64,000 nt of DNA from Donghicola tyrosinivorans. GTDB lineage: Bacteria > Pseudomonadota > Alphaproteobacteria > Rhodobacterales > Rhodobacteraceae. The DNA lies in the NCBI RefSeq assembly GCF_003003355.1, contig NZ_PVTQ01000008.1, forward strand, positions 151,917 to 215,916, in the 5' to 3' direction. The stretch's first letter is position 1. Every line of letters starts with the position of its first letter. A program made the translations under genes and the position numbers. The notes below the pieces were generated by a model, which saw only the letters and a program-made list of their open reading frames with translations, ran no database searches and was not told the DNA's origin. Positions 33,008 to 42,009 of this stretch are shown here, piece by piece.

Positions 33008-34324
33008 CTACATCAGGCCCACCAGCCACAGGCTAAGGCCCGGTATCGCGATCAGCAGACCCAGCCGCAGGATGTCCACAATCCAGAACGGAAAGACCCC
33101 GCGGAACACCGTGGACAGGGACACATCCTGAAGCACCGCCTTGAGGATAAAGACGTTCATGCCCACGGGCGGAGTGATCAGGCTGATCTCGGTCGCGACA
33201 ACGACGATGATGGCGAACCAGATCAGCGCGTTTTCGGGGTCCAGCAGCAGGCTGCTTTCGAAGGGCAGCTGGTACATCAGCGGATAGAACACCGGCACGG
33301 TCAGTAGCACCATCGAGAGGCTCTCCAGAACACACCCCAGCACCAGATAGACCAGCATGATAAAGGCCATGACCATCCAGACCGGCATTTCCCGATCCAG
33401 CACAAAGTCGGCCAGCGCGTCGGGCAGTCCGGCAAAGTTGATAAAGTTCGTGAACAGCTCGGCCCCGATGATGATGGCAAAGATCATCGCCGTTGCGCGG
33501 ATGGAATCGAACAGGGCGGCGCGAAAGTCGGCCCATGTCATGGAGCGCAGACCGATGGCGATCAGAACGGCAGCGCCCGCGCCCATGCCTGCGGCCTCGG
33601 TCGGGGTGAAGAAATCCCCGTAGATGCCCGCCATGATAAAGACAAACAGACCCAGTACGCAAAAGACGCCGATGGTGTCGGTGCGGCTCATGGGTTCTTT
33701 GCCTTCGACCTCGGGCGCTAATGCGGGGTTGATCATGACCGCAACGCGCACGGCCACCAGATAAAGGACGATCCCCAAAGCGCCGGGCAGGACACCGGCC
33801 ACGAAAAGCTTGGCGATGTCGGTCTCGGTGATCAGGCCGTAGATGATCAGGATGACGCTTGGCGGGATCAGAATTCCTAGTGTGCCGCCCGCCGCGATCG
33901 AGCCTGTGGCCAGTCGGTCATCATAGCCGAACTTGCGCATGGAGGGCATGGCGACCTTGGACATAGTGGCCGCCGTGGCCAGAGACGATCCGCACACAGC
34001 AGAGAACGCCCCGCAGGAAAACACCGAGGCCAGCGCCAGCCCGCCGCGAAAGCGTCCGAACAGGCGGTCGGCCCCTGCAAACAGCCCGTGCGCCACGCCC
34101 GATGCGGCCAGAACATTGCCCATAAAGATGAACAGCGGGATCACCGACAGGCTGTAGGAGAGGCCGGTGTCAAAGGCGACTTGTCCGGTCAGAACCCATG
34201 CGGGCTCCCACCCGCGCAGCAGGGCAAAGCCGATGCCGCCAACGGCGGCCATGGCAAAAGCAATCGGCACGCGGAACAGGATCAGAACCAGCAGAATGGC
34301 AAAGCCAAGAAGGGACTCGGTCAC
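33008..34324 (-). CDS. TRAP transporter large permease subunit (DctM family)
   Basis: A 438-residue membrane protein with about twelve hydrophobic segments and DctM signatures: SLSVIPLFIFMGN near residue 60, GAFSAVCGSSLATAATM near 105-121, GTLGILIPPS near 150 and ITPPVGMNVF near 375. It forms the sodium-driven channel with the DctQ subunit encoded by the overlapping upstream gene (ATGA). Last gene of the homogentisate operon; the position suggests import of an aromatic acid. Confidence 0.94.
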   Translation of the reverse strand: MTESLLGFAILLVLILFRVPIAFAMAAVGGIGFALLRGWEPAWVLTGQVAFDTGLSYSLSVIPLFIFMGNVLAASGVAHGLFAGADRLFGRFRGGLALASVFSCGAFSAVCGSSLATAATMSKVAMPSMRKFGYDDRLATGSIAAGGTLGILIPPSVILIIYGLITETDIAKLFVAGVLPGALGIVLYLVAVRVAVMINPALAPEVEGKEPMSRTDTIGVFCVLGLFVFIMAGIYGDFFTPTEAAGMGAGAAVLIAIGLRSMTWADFRAALFDSIRATAMIFAIIIGAELFTNFINFAGLPDALADFVLDREMPVWMVMAFIMLVYLVLGCVLESLSMVLLTVPVFYPLMYQLPFESSLLLDPENALIWFAIIVVVATEISLITPPVGMNVFILKAVLQDVSLSTVFRGVFPFWIVDILRLGLLIAIPGLSLWLVGLM

Positions 34325-34860
34325 GGGCGGTCCTCCGGTTTCGGGTCGGTCGGGTCATCGGGCTGGATGCCGCGCAAAAAGGCCAGAAAGGCGCTGACCA
34401 GACAGGCAAAAGCGGCCAGAAAGCCGAACGGTGCCAGCGGGATGCCAAGGGCGTTGGTGGTGGCACCGTCACCCATCGTCTTGATCGCGTGGGTGGCCAG
34501 CCGCCACGCGAAGGTGGCCAGAAGCGCCGCCGAGAACAGCCCCGCGAAGGCACTGACATAACGGTTCAGGGCAGGGGGGAAGGCGGCGTTCAAAAGATCG
34601 ACCTCGACGTGTTCGCGCCGTTCGGTGGTCAGGGGAAGGGCGGTAAAGACCAGCGCGGCCACCAGAACCTCGGTCAGTTCAAAGGCACCGGTCAGGGGGG
34701 CGTCAAAGAAATAGCGCCCCACCACATCGACACAGGTGATCAGGATCAGAGCCGCCAGAATGGCAGCGGCCCCCATCCCCAAGGTGTTTTCCAGCACAGG
34801 ACGCAGCGCCAGCCCCCCGCGCGGGGGCTGGCCGGTTGTGCGGCGGCGATGTTGCTCCAC
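34321..34860 (-). CDS. TRAP transporter small permease subunit (DctQ family)
   Basis: A 179-residue protein with four hydrophobic segments and the DctQ pattern (ITCVDVVGRYFFDAPLTGAFELTEVLVA near residues 41-68; TERREHVEVDLL near 79). It pairs with DctM; the genes overlap by 4 bp. The start lies 3 bp after the binding-protein stop. Confidence 0.93.
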   Translation of the reverse strand: MEQHRRRTTGQPPRGGLALRPVLENTLGMGAAAILAALILITCVDVVGRYFFDAPLTGAFELTEVLVAALVFTALPLTTERREHVEVDLLNAAFPPALNRYVSAFAGLFSAALLATFAWRLATHAIKTMGDGATTNALGIPLAPFGFLAAFACLVSAFLAFLRGIQPDDPTDPKPEDRP

Positions 34861-34863
34861 GGA

Positions 34864-35889
34864 TCAGTACTCGACACCGGTTTCTGCGCGCAGGGCGGTT
34901 AGCGCGGCGGCACCGTCAAACCCGTCTGCCGCGATGGCATCGGACCACGCCTTTTCATAGCCAGCAGCCAGTTCGGCGATGGTGGCAACCAGTGCCTCGG
35001 GGGCCTCGTCGATCTGGATGCCTGCTTCATTCGCAGCGGCCAGACCCTTTTCGTCGGCCCCGTTCCACGCAGTGCCCACCAGTTCGGCAAAGGCCTTGCC
35101 CGAGATGCTTTCGATCGCGGCCTGATCCTCAGCCGAGATTTCGTTCCACTTGCCCTCATTCATCACAAGGAACCAAGTGGTGTTATACAGACCACCCGGA
35201 ACCTTGGTGGTGTTGGTCAGATCGCCGCCCAGATTAAAGGCCGCGATGGCGTCATAGGGGAAGGTCACCCCGTCGATCACGCCACGGCTCAGCTTTTCGT
35301 AGACCTCGCCCGAGGACATGAACAGGGTGCTGGCCCCCAACTCGCCCATCAGATCGGCGATGTAGCCGCCGGGGGTGCGGATTTTCAGGCCCGCGATATC
35401 CTCTTTGGTTTCGATCTTGCGGGTGTTGTTGTGCAGCATGCCCGGCCCGTGAACGAATAGGCCCAGAACCTTGGTGCCTTTGTGTTCGGCCTGCGCATCC
35501 AGCATCCCCGAATAGACGTTCCAGAACGCGACCGAGCCAGACACCGCGTCATCCCCGAGGAACGAGAACTGTCCGATCCGCGACCGCTGGAACCGTTCAT
35601 CAGTTGTGAAGGAATGCAGGCCGTAGGTGATATCGGCCACGCCTTCGGCGGCCATGTCATAGTGGGCGGGCGGCGCGCCAAGGGGGCGGGCCAGAATGCG
35701 GACGGTGACGCGGCCTTCGGTGACCTCTTCGATCTGCTTGGCCCAAGGTTTCATTGCGCCGACCACAATGGGGTGGCGGGGCGGCAGCCAGCTGGACATG
35801 ACCAGCTCGGTCTCGGCAAAGGCGGTGCCGGCGAAAAGACCGGTCAGGACGGCGGTGGTGGCCGCCAGTTTTTGAATACCTTGGAACAT
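34864..35889 (-). CDS. TRAP transporter substrate-binding protein (DctP family)
   Basis: A 341-residue protein with a signal peptide (cleavage near AFA-ETE, residue 25) and the DctP fold: ELVMSSWLPPRHP, a WAKQIEEVTEGRVTVRI segment, KTKEDIAGLKIRTPGG with the conserved Arg that binds the ligand carboxylate near residue 175, and GVIDGVTFPYDAI. Ligand unknown. Since it is encoded inside the homogentisate operon, an aromatic acid such as homogentisate or a hydroxyphenyl acid is plausible. Confidence 0.92.
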   Translation of the reverse strand: MFQGIQKLAATTAVLTGLFAGTAFAETELVMSSWLPPRHPIVVGAMKPWAKQIEEVTEGRVTVRILARPLGAPPAHYDMAAEGVADITYGLHSFTTDERFQRSRIGQFSFLGDDAVSGSVAFWNVYSGMLDAQAEHKGTKVLGLFVHGPGMLHNNTRKIETKEDIAGLKIRTPGGYIADLMGELGASTLFMSSGEVYEKLSRGVIDGVTFPYDAIAAFNLGGDLTNTTKVPGGLYNTTWFLVMNEGKWNEISAEDQAAIESISGKAFAELVGTAWNGADEKGLAAANEAGIQIDEAPEALVATIAELAAGYEKAWSDAIAADGFDGAAALTALRAETGVEY

Positions 35890-35893
35890 CTCT

Positions 35894-36100
35894 TTACTCC
35901 TCCACGAGATGGGTCCGGGCCGCCTCCTCGACGGCCTGAGAAATCACATCGGGATCGCCGATGTGGTTGGTCAAAAGCAGGATCAAACGGGCGCTAAAGC
36001 TGCTGGTGGCGTCTTCGTCCAGCGCCTCATAGGCCTTGATCAAATCAGCATAAAAACGGTCGGGGTCCGGCATGTTGGGACGGGTGATCAGGTCTGCCAC
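35894..36100 (-). CDS. Small DUF2783-type protein
   Basis: A 68-residue acidic protein: PDPDRFYADLIKAYEALDED, SARLILLLTNHIGD, then VISQAVEEAA. This matches the small DUF2783 family often encoded beside FAD monooxygenases of aromatic pathways. A GTG start at 36100 is preferred because AAGGAG lies 8 bases upstream, overlapping the stop of the monooxygenase gene; an ATG frame from 36157 would lie within that gene. Function unknown, possibly an accessory subunit. Confidence 0.75.
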   Translation of the reverse strand: MADLITRPNMPDPDRFYADLIKAYEALDEDATSSFSARLILLLTNHIGDPDVISQAVEEAARTHLVEE

Positions 36101-36104
36101 GGGC

Positions 36105-37730
36105 TTACTCCTTCGCGCAGGCTTTGCGCAGGGCGGCACGGATTGCGCTTTCGTCATAGCGGTCCCAGCGGGCTGCGACGTGCTGGTCGGGACGGATCAG
36201 ATAGACGGCGGATGTGGCCTGCCCCAGATAGCGCTCGGCCAGCACACCTGTTGCGTCGTCCGTGGCCGATAGCCCAAGACGGCGGGCGGTGATCCCGTCT
36301 TCGGTCAAGGTTTCGGGGGCGTCCGCGTCAAAGGTCAGCAGGATGAAATCCCCGCCAAGCTGCGACAGAAGATAGCCATCCGCCACCGGCGCATCGGGGC
36401 AGGGGCTGCCAGGCCGTGTGCGTGCGGGGCCGCCCGTCAGGGCATCTTCGCTGTTCAGGGACAGACCGTCATAGGTGCAAGGCACCGACAGCCGCCCCGA
36501 GTTCACCAGCGGTCGGGCAAAGGCGTGCCGTTCGGCCAGATCCAGCACCGCATTGCGGAAGACATGGCTGATCGCGGTCTTGGGCGTGATGAAATCCGTC
36601 GCGCGGGTCGAATTCAGGATATTCTCATCCGCGCCATAGGCCCGCTCTTCGTGGTAGGTGTCCAGCAGGCGGTCGGGGGCTTGGCCCTTGATCACCATGC
36701 CCAGTTTCCAGCCCAGATTGTCCACGTCTTGCAGACCCGAGTTCGCACCCCGCGCCCCGAAGGGACTGACCTGATGGGCGGCGTCGCCCGCAAAGATCAC
36801 GCGGCCATGGCGGAACTGGTCCATCCGTTTGCACTGGAAGGTGTAGATCGAGGACCACACCATCTCATATTCCACATCCGGCCCCAGCATGGCGTCCAGA
36901 CGGCGGCGGATGTTTTCCTCTTTCAGTTCTTCCTTGCGGTCTACGTCCCAGCCGATCTGGAAATCGATCCGCCACGTATCATCGGGCTGTTTGTGCAGCA
37001 GGGTCGAGGCACCGGATTTGAAGTGCGGTTCAAACCAGAACCAGCGCTCGGTCGGGAACTGGGTGTTCAGCATCCGGATATCAGCGATCAGGAAGCTGTC
37101 CTTGAAAACGCGCCCCTCAAAGTTCAGTCCCATCATGCCCCGCAGGGGGCTAGAGGCACCGTCGGCCCCGATCAGCCAGTCGGCCTCTAGGGTATAGGGG
37201 CCTTCGGGGGTGGTGATCTCTAGGGTGACGTGATCGTCATGGACCTGAACCGCATCCACGCGGTTTTTGCCGCGCAACTCAATCGGCGCTCCAGCGGCCT
37301 GCGCCTCGCGCACGCGATCCACGATGAACTTTTCAAAGTAGGGCTGCTGCAGGTTGATGAAGGCGGGATACTTGTGCCCCTCTTCCGGCAGCAGGTTGAA
37401 TTCGAAAATCTTGCGATCATCGTGGAACACCTTGCCAAGGTTCCACACAACGCCCTTGTCCAGCATCGGCTGGCCGCAGCCGTAGCGGTCCGCGATTTCT
37501 AGCGTCCGCTTGGCAAAGCAGATGGCGCGGCTGCCCATGCCGATGCCTTCGTGGTCATCCAGCACAACAACCGGAATGCCCTGCAACCCCAGATCCAGCG
37601 CGGTGGCCACGCCGATGGGGCCACCGCCCATGATCACCACCGGATGGCGCACAGGTGAGGCGCTGTCCTGATCAGAGCTGCGTTCATAGGGATACAGCCG
37701 GAATGCCAGCGAGTATCTGTCCTGAAACAT
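36105..37730 (-). CDS. FAD-dependent aromatic monooxygenase (PheA/TfdB/MhpA type)
   Basis: A 541-residue flavoprotein hydroxylase. The dinucleotide motif GGGPIGVATALDL is at about residues 35-47, an ADWLIGADGASS segment (DG motif) near 185, and the FAD ribityl motif VIFAGDAAHQVSPFGARGANSG near 315-336. A C-terminal thioredoxin-like region typical of phenol hydroxylases follows. It probably hydroxylates an aromatic acid leading to homogentisate, for example a 3-hydroxyphenylacetate-like compound (inference). It is transcribed with hmgA and fumarylacetoacetase. Confidence 0.86.
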   Translation of the reverse strand: MFQDRYSLAFRLYPYERSSDQDSASPVRHPVVIMGGGPIGVATALDLGLQGIPVVVLDDHEGIGMGSRAICFAKRTLEIADRYGCGQPMLDKGVVWNLGKVFHDDRKIFEFNLLPEEGHKYPAFINLQQPYFEKFIVDRVREAQAAGAPIELRGKNRVDAVQVHDDHVTLEITTPEGPYTLEADWLIGADGASSPLRGMMGLNFEGRVFKDSFLIADIRMLNTQFPTERWFWFEPHFKSGASTLLHKQPDDTWRIDFQIGWDVDRKEELKEENIRRRLDAMLGPDVEYEMVWSSIYTFQCKRMDQFRHGRVIFAGDAAHQVSPFGARGANSGLQDVDNLGWKLGMVIKGQAPDRLLDTYHEERAYGADENILNSTRATDFITPKTAISHVFRNAVLDLAERHAFARPLVNSGRLSVPCTYDGLSLNSEDALTGGPARTRPGSPCPDAPVADGYLLSQLGGDFILLTFDADAPETLTEDGITARRLGLSATDDATGVLAERYLGQATSAVYLIRPDQHVAARWDRYDESAIRAALRKACAKE

Positions 37731-37755
37731 TGGTTTCCTCCTCCCTTAATGCGCC

Positions 37756-38706
37756 TTAGCCCTGAAGGGCGTTCCACATTTCTTTGTCCCGCGCGGCGGT
37801 CCAGACGCGGGGTGTGTCGATGCCGCGGGCCTCGTCAAAGGCGCGGGCCACGTTGAAGGGCAGGCAATGTTCGTAGATCGCGTAGTCTTTGAACTTGGGG
37901 TCGCATTCGGCGCGCACGGCGTCCCATGCCTCTTTCAGGCTGCCGCCACGGGCCACGACCCGCGCCACCGGCTTGTAGGTCGAGCGTACAAAGTCCGCCG
38001 TTGCTGCAATCGCCTTGGCGACCATCTCTTCGCCAACCAGCGCGTCGCCGCGACCGGGGGCGATGGCTTTGGGTTCAAACGCGGCGATGTTGGCCAGCGT
38101 GTCTTCCCAGTCATTGAAATGCCCGTCACCGCAGTAGCAGGCCGAGTGGTATTCCACGATGTCGCCGGTAAACATCACCTCTTGATCGGGCACCCAGATC
38201 ACTGCGTCCCCTGCGGTATGGGCGCGGCCAAGGGTCATGATGTCCACGCGGCGCTTGCCCAGATAGACGGTCATCCGGTCGCTAAAGGTGGTGGTGGGAC
38301 GGGTCAGGCCGGGGATTTCCTCATGACCTTGGAAAAGACGCGGAAAACGGTCGAATTCGCTGTCCCAGTCTTCCTGTCCGCGCTCTTCGACCATGGCAGC
38401 GGCCACGTCGGACATGATGATTTCCCGTGCGCCATAGGCGCTGGCCCCCAGCACGCGCACGGCGTGATAGTGGGTTAGAACCACATGGCTGATCGGCTTG
38501 TCGGTGACGCTGCGCACGCATTCGATCACCTTGCGGGCAAGACGCGGAGTGGCCTGTGCCTCGACGATCATGACGCTGTCATCGCCGATGATCACGCCGG
38601 TGTTGGGGTCGCCCTCGGCTGTGAAGGCGTAAAGCCCCTCGCCCACTTGGGTAAAGCTGATCTTCTTGTCGGCCATATCGCCTGCGGATGCGAAAGCTTT
38701 GGTCAT
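37756..38706 (-). CDS. MBL-fold metallo-hydrolase-like protein with altered metal motif
   Basis: A 316-residue metallo-beta-lactamase-fold protein. The usual HxHxDH motif reads HYHAVR (near residue 82), so the Asp and third His are replaced by Val and Arg. Further along GRAHTAGDAV and a FTGDIVEYH segment keep the later fold motifs. The same HYHAVR variant is, to my knowledge, usual for the homologue in homogentisate clusters, so it may be a family trait. The start at 38706 follows AGGAG. Hydrolysis of a pathway thioester or lactone is conceivable but unproven. Confidence 0.78.
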   Translation of the reverse strand: MTKAFASAGDMADKKISFTQVGEGLYAFTAEGDPNTGVIIGDDSVMIVEAQATPRLARKVIECVRSVTDKPISHVVLTHYHAVRVLGASAYGAREIIMSDVAAAMVEERGQEDWDSEFDRFPRLFQGHEEIPGLTRPTTTFSDRMTVYLGKRRVDIMTLGRAHTAGDAVIWVPDQEVMFTGDIVEYHSACYCGDGHFNDWEDTLANIAAFEPKAIAPGRGDALVGEEMVAKAIAATADFVRSTYKPVARVVARGGSLKEAWDAVRAECDPKFKDYAIYEHCLPFNVARAFDEARGIDTPRVWTAARDKEMWNALQG

Positions 38707-38720
38707 TTGCGTCTCTCCTC

Positions 38721-39962
38721 TTATTCCGTGGCCCATGCAGGGCGGGGCGCTGCGGGCACGATGGTGCCGGTGCACTCGCCAAATCCGATGGTGTATCCGT
38801 CCCCTTGCGCCCGTCCGCGCAGGGTCAGCCTGTCGCCATCCTGAAGGAAACTGCGCTGCTCGCCGGTGGGCAGGGTCAGGGGCTCTTTCCCGCCCCAGCT
38901 AAGTTCCAGCAGTGATCCGCGGCTGTCTGCCGAAGGGCCAGAGATCGTGCCCGACCCCAGCAGATCGCCCACCCGCATCGGGCAGCCCGACAAGGTGTGA
39001 TGGCACAGTTGCTGCGCGGCGGAATAATACATGCGGGCATAGTTGGTGCGGGCGATGATGGTCTCATCCTTGCCCGCGGGGGCCAGTCCGATCTCAAGGT
39101 CGATGTCATACAGCATCGGGCCGGGTTCGGTCAGATAGGGCAGCAGGGGGCGGTCCCGCTCGGGGGTGCTGGTGCGGAAGGGCTGCAGCGCGGCGCGGGT
39201 CACGATCCATGGGCTGATGGTGGTGGCGGTCGCCTTTGATTGGAACGGGCCAAGGGGCTGGTATTCCCACGCCTGAATATCCCGTGCCGACCAGTCGTTC
39301 AGCAGCACATAGCCAAAGATCATCTCGTCGGCCTCAGCGACCGAGACCATGCCGTCCGAGGGCTGGCCCACAATCGCGCCGAACTCCAGCTCCAGATCAA
39401 AGCGGGCCGAGATGCCAAAGCGCGGCAGTGCCTCATCGGGGGCTTTCAGCTGACCCCAAGGGCGGCACACATCCGTGCCACTGACCACGACCGAGGATGC
39501 CCGTCCGTTATAGCCGATCGGGATCGACAGCCAGTTCGGCGGCAAGGCGTTTTCAGGATCGCGGAACATGCTGCCCACGTTGAAGGCGTGATCACGGCTG
39601 GCGTAGAAATCGGTGTATTCGCTGACGCGGAAGGGCATCCGCATCTGCACATCTGCCATAGGCACCAGATGGGGCGCGACCGCCGTGCGGTAGGCGTCTT
39701 CGGACAGCAGTTCGGTCAGACGGGCGCGCAATGCGTCCCACACCTGCGGGCCAGCGGCCATCACCCCGTTCCATTCGGGCGCAGTGAACAGGGCGGCGTC
39801 CTGCCCGTGATCCACTTGGGCCACGTCCAGCACCTGATCGCCAATCGCCACCCCCATGCGGGCGCCTTTGCCATCGTCAAAGACCCCGTAGGGCAGGTTG
39901 TTCAGGGGAAATTCACAGTCGGGCGCATTCGCGCTCTCGACCCAGCTTTTCAATAAAGGCAT
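38721..39962 (-). CDS. fahA: Fumarylacetoacetase
   Basis: A 413-residue FAH with the N-terminal SH3-like domain (LPYGVFDDG) and the catalytic beta-roll: FYASRDHAFNVGSMFR with its active-site His near residue 124, DLELEFGAIVG metal ligands near 190, VLLNDWSARDIQAWEY, and GPFQSKATATTISPWIV. It splits fumarylacetoacetate into fumarate and acetoacetate, the last step of the homogentisate pathway. Start at 39962 follows AGAAGGAAA; the longer frame to 39992 lacks support. Co-transcribed behind hmgA. Confidence 0.95.
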   Translation of the reverse strand: MPLLKSWVESANAPDCEFPLNNLPYGVFDDGKGARMGVAIGDQVLDVAQVDHGQDAALFTAPEWNGVMAAGPQVWDALRARLTELLSEDAYRTAVAPHLVPMADVQMRMPFRVSEYTDFYASRDHAFNVGSMFRDPENALPPNWLSIPIGYNGRASSVVVSGTDVCRPWGQLKAPDEALPRFGISARFDLELEFGAIVGQPSDGMVSVAEADEMIFGYVLLNDWSARDIQAWEYQPLGPFQSKATATTISPWIVTRAALQPFRTSTPERDRPLLPYLTEPGPMLYDIDLEIGLAPAGKDETIIARTNYARMYYSAAQQLCHHTLSGCPMRVGDLLGSGTISGPSADSRGSLLELSWGGKEPLTLPTGEQRSFLQDGDRLTLRGRAQGDGYTIGFGECTGTIVPAAPRPAWATE

Positions 39963-40061
39963 CGCGTTTCCTTCTGCGCGCCCTAGGCCCATCGGGCTGG
40001 CGCGGCTTGGTCCATGTCTGTCAGAGCTGCCGCGCCGCCCGATCAGGGCGGCGCCACCGGA

Positions 40062-41417
40062 TCACTTCACGCCCGGCGTGCCGTCGAACTTTTTCTCAAG
40101 GCTTTCCCAGCAGTCGATGTAATCGTCCTGAAGGGGTGCCTCTTTGCCGGCAAAGTCCGTCAGATGCTGGGGGAAGCGGGTCTCGAACATGAAGGACATG
40201 GTGTTATCCAGCTTCTCGGCCTTCAGTTCCGCGTTCGAGGCCCCCTCAAACGCGTTTCGGTCCGGCCCGTGGGGCAGCATCATGTTGTGCAGGCTGACCC
40301 CGCCGGGGATAAAGCCCTGCGGTTTGGCGTCATACTGGCCGTAGATGTTGCCCATCAGCTCGGACATGATGTTCTTGTGGTACCACGGCGGGCGGAAGGT
40401 GTTCTCGGCCACCATCCAGCGTTCGCGGAACAGCACGAAATCAATGTTCGCGGTGCCCGGCACGCCCGAAGGCGCGGTCAGCACGGTAAAGATCGACGGA
40501 TCGGGGTGGTCGAACAGGATCGCGCCCACGGGGCAATAGGTGCGCAGATCGTATTTATAGGGCGCATAGTTGCCGTGCCATGCCACCACGTCCAGCGGGC
40601 TTTGCCCGATCTTGGTCTCATGGAACTGGCCGCACCATTTGACCGTCACGGTCGAGGGAACCTCGCGGTCCTCAAAGGCGGCGACGGGGGCTTTGAAATC
40701 GCGGGGGTTCGCCATGCAGTTCGCGCCAATCGGGCCTCGGCCCGGCAGTTCGAACTTTTGCCCGTAGTTTTCGCAGACAAAGCCGCGGCATGGGCCTTCT
40801 AGCACCTCAACGCGGTACACCAGACCACGGGGGATGATGGCGATCTCTTTGGGTTCCAGATCAATGATGCCCAGTTCGGTGCAAAAGCGCAGACGGCCTT
40901 CTTGCGGGACCACCAGCAATTCACTGTCGGCGCTGAAGAAATACGCGTCCTGCATCGAGGTGTTCACCAGATACACATGGGACGCCATCCCGACCTGAGT
41001 GTTCACATCCCCCGCCGTGGTCATGGTGCGCATACCGGTCAGCCACGTCAGCGGCGTGTCGGTGTGAGGCAGCGGGTCCCAGCGGTATTGGCCAAGGCTG
41101 GTGGCATCGGGGACCACATTGGGGGCCGATTTCCAGTAGGGCAGATCGATGCGGGTATAACGGGCCGAGTGTTTGACGCTGGGGCGGATGCGGTAGGTCC
41201 ATGTGCGCTCGGGTGGGTTGGCGGTGAAGGCGGTGCCGGACAGCTGTTCGCCATAAAGGCCATATTCGCACCGCTGGGGCGAGTTCATGCCCTGCGGCAA
41301 GGCACCGGGCAGGGCTTCGGTTTCAAAATCATTGGCCCAACCGGGCATATAACCTTCGTGCAGACCGGTCGCGCTGGCCGCGCGGATCATGCCTGCGGGC
41401 AAATCATGACGTGTCAT
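40062..41417 (-). CDS. hmgA: Homogentisate 1,2-dioxygenase
   Basis: A 451-residue non-heme iron dioxygenase that opens the ring of homogentisate to maleylacetoacetate. The iron ligands seen in the human enzyme are recognisable: His and Glu in [11 protein letters not shown] and His in [14 protein letters not shown]. The N-terminal [18 protein letters not shown] is also typical. AGGAGGAGG precedes the ATG. It is the first gene of an eight-gene minus-strand operon and is driven by a strong promoter with an embedded MarR operator. Confidence 0.97.
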   Translation of the reverse strand: MTRHDLPAGMIRAASATGLHEGYMPGWANDFETEALPGALPQGMNSPQRCEYGLYGEQLSGTAFTANPPERTWTYRIRPSVKHSARYTRIDLPYWKSAPNVVPDATSLGQYRWDPLPHTDTPLTWLTGMRTMTTAGDVNTQVGMASHVYLVNTSMQDAYFFSADSELLVVPQEGRLRFCTELGIIDLEPKEIAIIPRGLVYRVEVLEGPCRGFVCENYGQKFELPGRGPIGANCMANPRDFKAPVAAFEDREVPSTVTVKWCGQFHETKIGQSPLDVVAWHGNYAPYKYDLRTYCPVGAILFDHPDPSIFTVLTAPSGVPGTANIDFVLFRERWMVAENTFRPPWYHKNIMSELMGNIYGQYDAKPQGFIPGGVSLHNMMLPHGPDRNAFEGASNAELKAEKLDNTMSFMFETRFPQHLTDFAGKEAPLQDDYIDCWESLEKKFDGTPGVK

Positions 41418-41465
41418 AAAATCCTCCTCCTCGAACCGTCCGAATACATCGGATTCGCTGGGGCC

Positions 41466-41494
41466 AGTATTCGTTGCACTTGCAACGGTGTCAA
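41466..41494 (-). promoter_or_regulatory. hmgA operon promoter
   Basis: On the minus strand TTGACA (41494-41489) and AATACT (41471-41466) are 17 bases apart. The operator GTTGCA-CT-TGCAAC occupies 41473-41486 within the spacer, so a bound MarR dimer would exclude RNA polymerase. Confidence 0.75.
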
Positions 41495-41542
41495 TCTATT
41501 CGTTGCAATCGAAACCATTTTGCGGAACATTGCAAATGCAAC
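41473..41542. promoter_or_regulatory. Three MarR operator-like elements between hmgA and marR
   Basis: Copies of GTTGCA-NN-TGCAAC lie at 41473-41486 (perfect), 41502-41515 (GTTGCAATCGAAAC, 10 of 12 defined positions) and 41529-41542 (ATTGCAAATGCAAC, 11 of 12). Start-to-start spacing is 29 and 27 bp. They cover the region from which both divergent units are transcribed. Confidence 0.7.
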
Positions 41543-41568
41543 GTATTAGAACAGGCGGCCCAATAGTC

Positions 41569-42009
41569 ATGCCCCAGACGCCCGAACCCTTTGATCTGTC
41601 GTCCTATATTCCTTACCGATTGGCGGTCGCCGCTGAACGGACCAGTGCCGCGCTGGCGCGGCGCTATCGGGAGGAATTCGGCATCTCGGTCGCGGAATGG
41701 CGGGTTTTGGTCCATGTGTCGGACGCGGGCGCGGTGTCGATCCGCGACATCCACCAGCGGGTGCATCTTGAGAAATCCAAGGTCAGCCGCGCCGCCAGCC
41801 GTCTGGAAGAGGCGGGCTATCTGATCAAAGAGGTGAACGGTCAGGACCGCCGCCTGTTGGCCTTGCGCCTGACCGACAAGGGACAAGACCTGATGGCGCA
41901 GCTATTGCCCATCGCGCAGGCGTTCCAGACCCAGTTGAAGCAGTTGCTGGATAGCCAGTTAGAGGCCTTCGACAGCGCCCTTCAGGTCTTGATGGAGGAC
42001 GATCTGTGA
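41569..42009 (+). CDS. MarR-family regulator of the homogentisate genes
   Basis: A 146-residue MarR protein: ISVAEWRVLVHVS, the helix-turn-helix VSIRDIHQRVHLEKSKVSRAASRLEEAGYL near residues 59-88, and the QDRRLLALRLTDKGQ wing. It is divergent from hmgA and overlaps maleylacetoacetate isomerase by 4 bp. It is the natural candidate for binding the GTTGCA-NN-TGCAAC sites and responding to homogentisate or a hydroxyphenyl acid. ATG at 41569 was chosen because earlier in-frame codons at 41488 lie inside the operators. Confidence 0.85.
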   Translation: MPQTPEPFDLSSYIPYRLAVAAERTSAALARRYREEFGISVAEWRVLVHVSDAGAVSIRDIHQRVHLEKSKVSRAASRLEEAGYLIKEVNGQDRRLLALRLTDKGQDLMAQLLPIAQAFQTQLKQLLDSQLEAFDSALQVLMEDDL

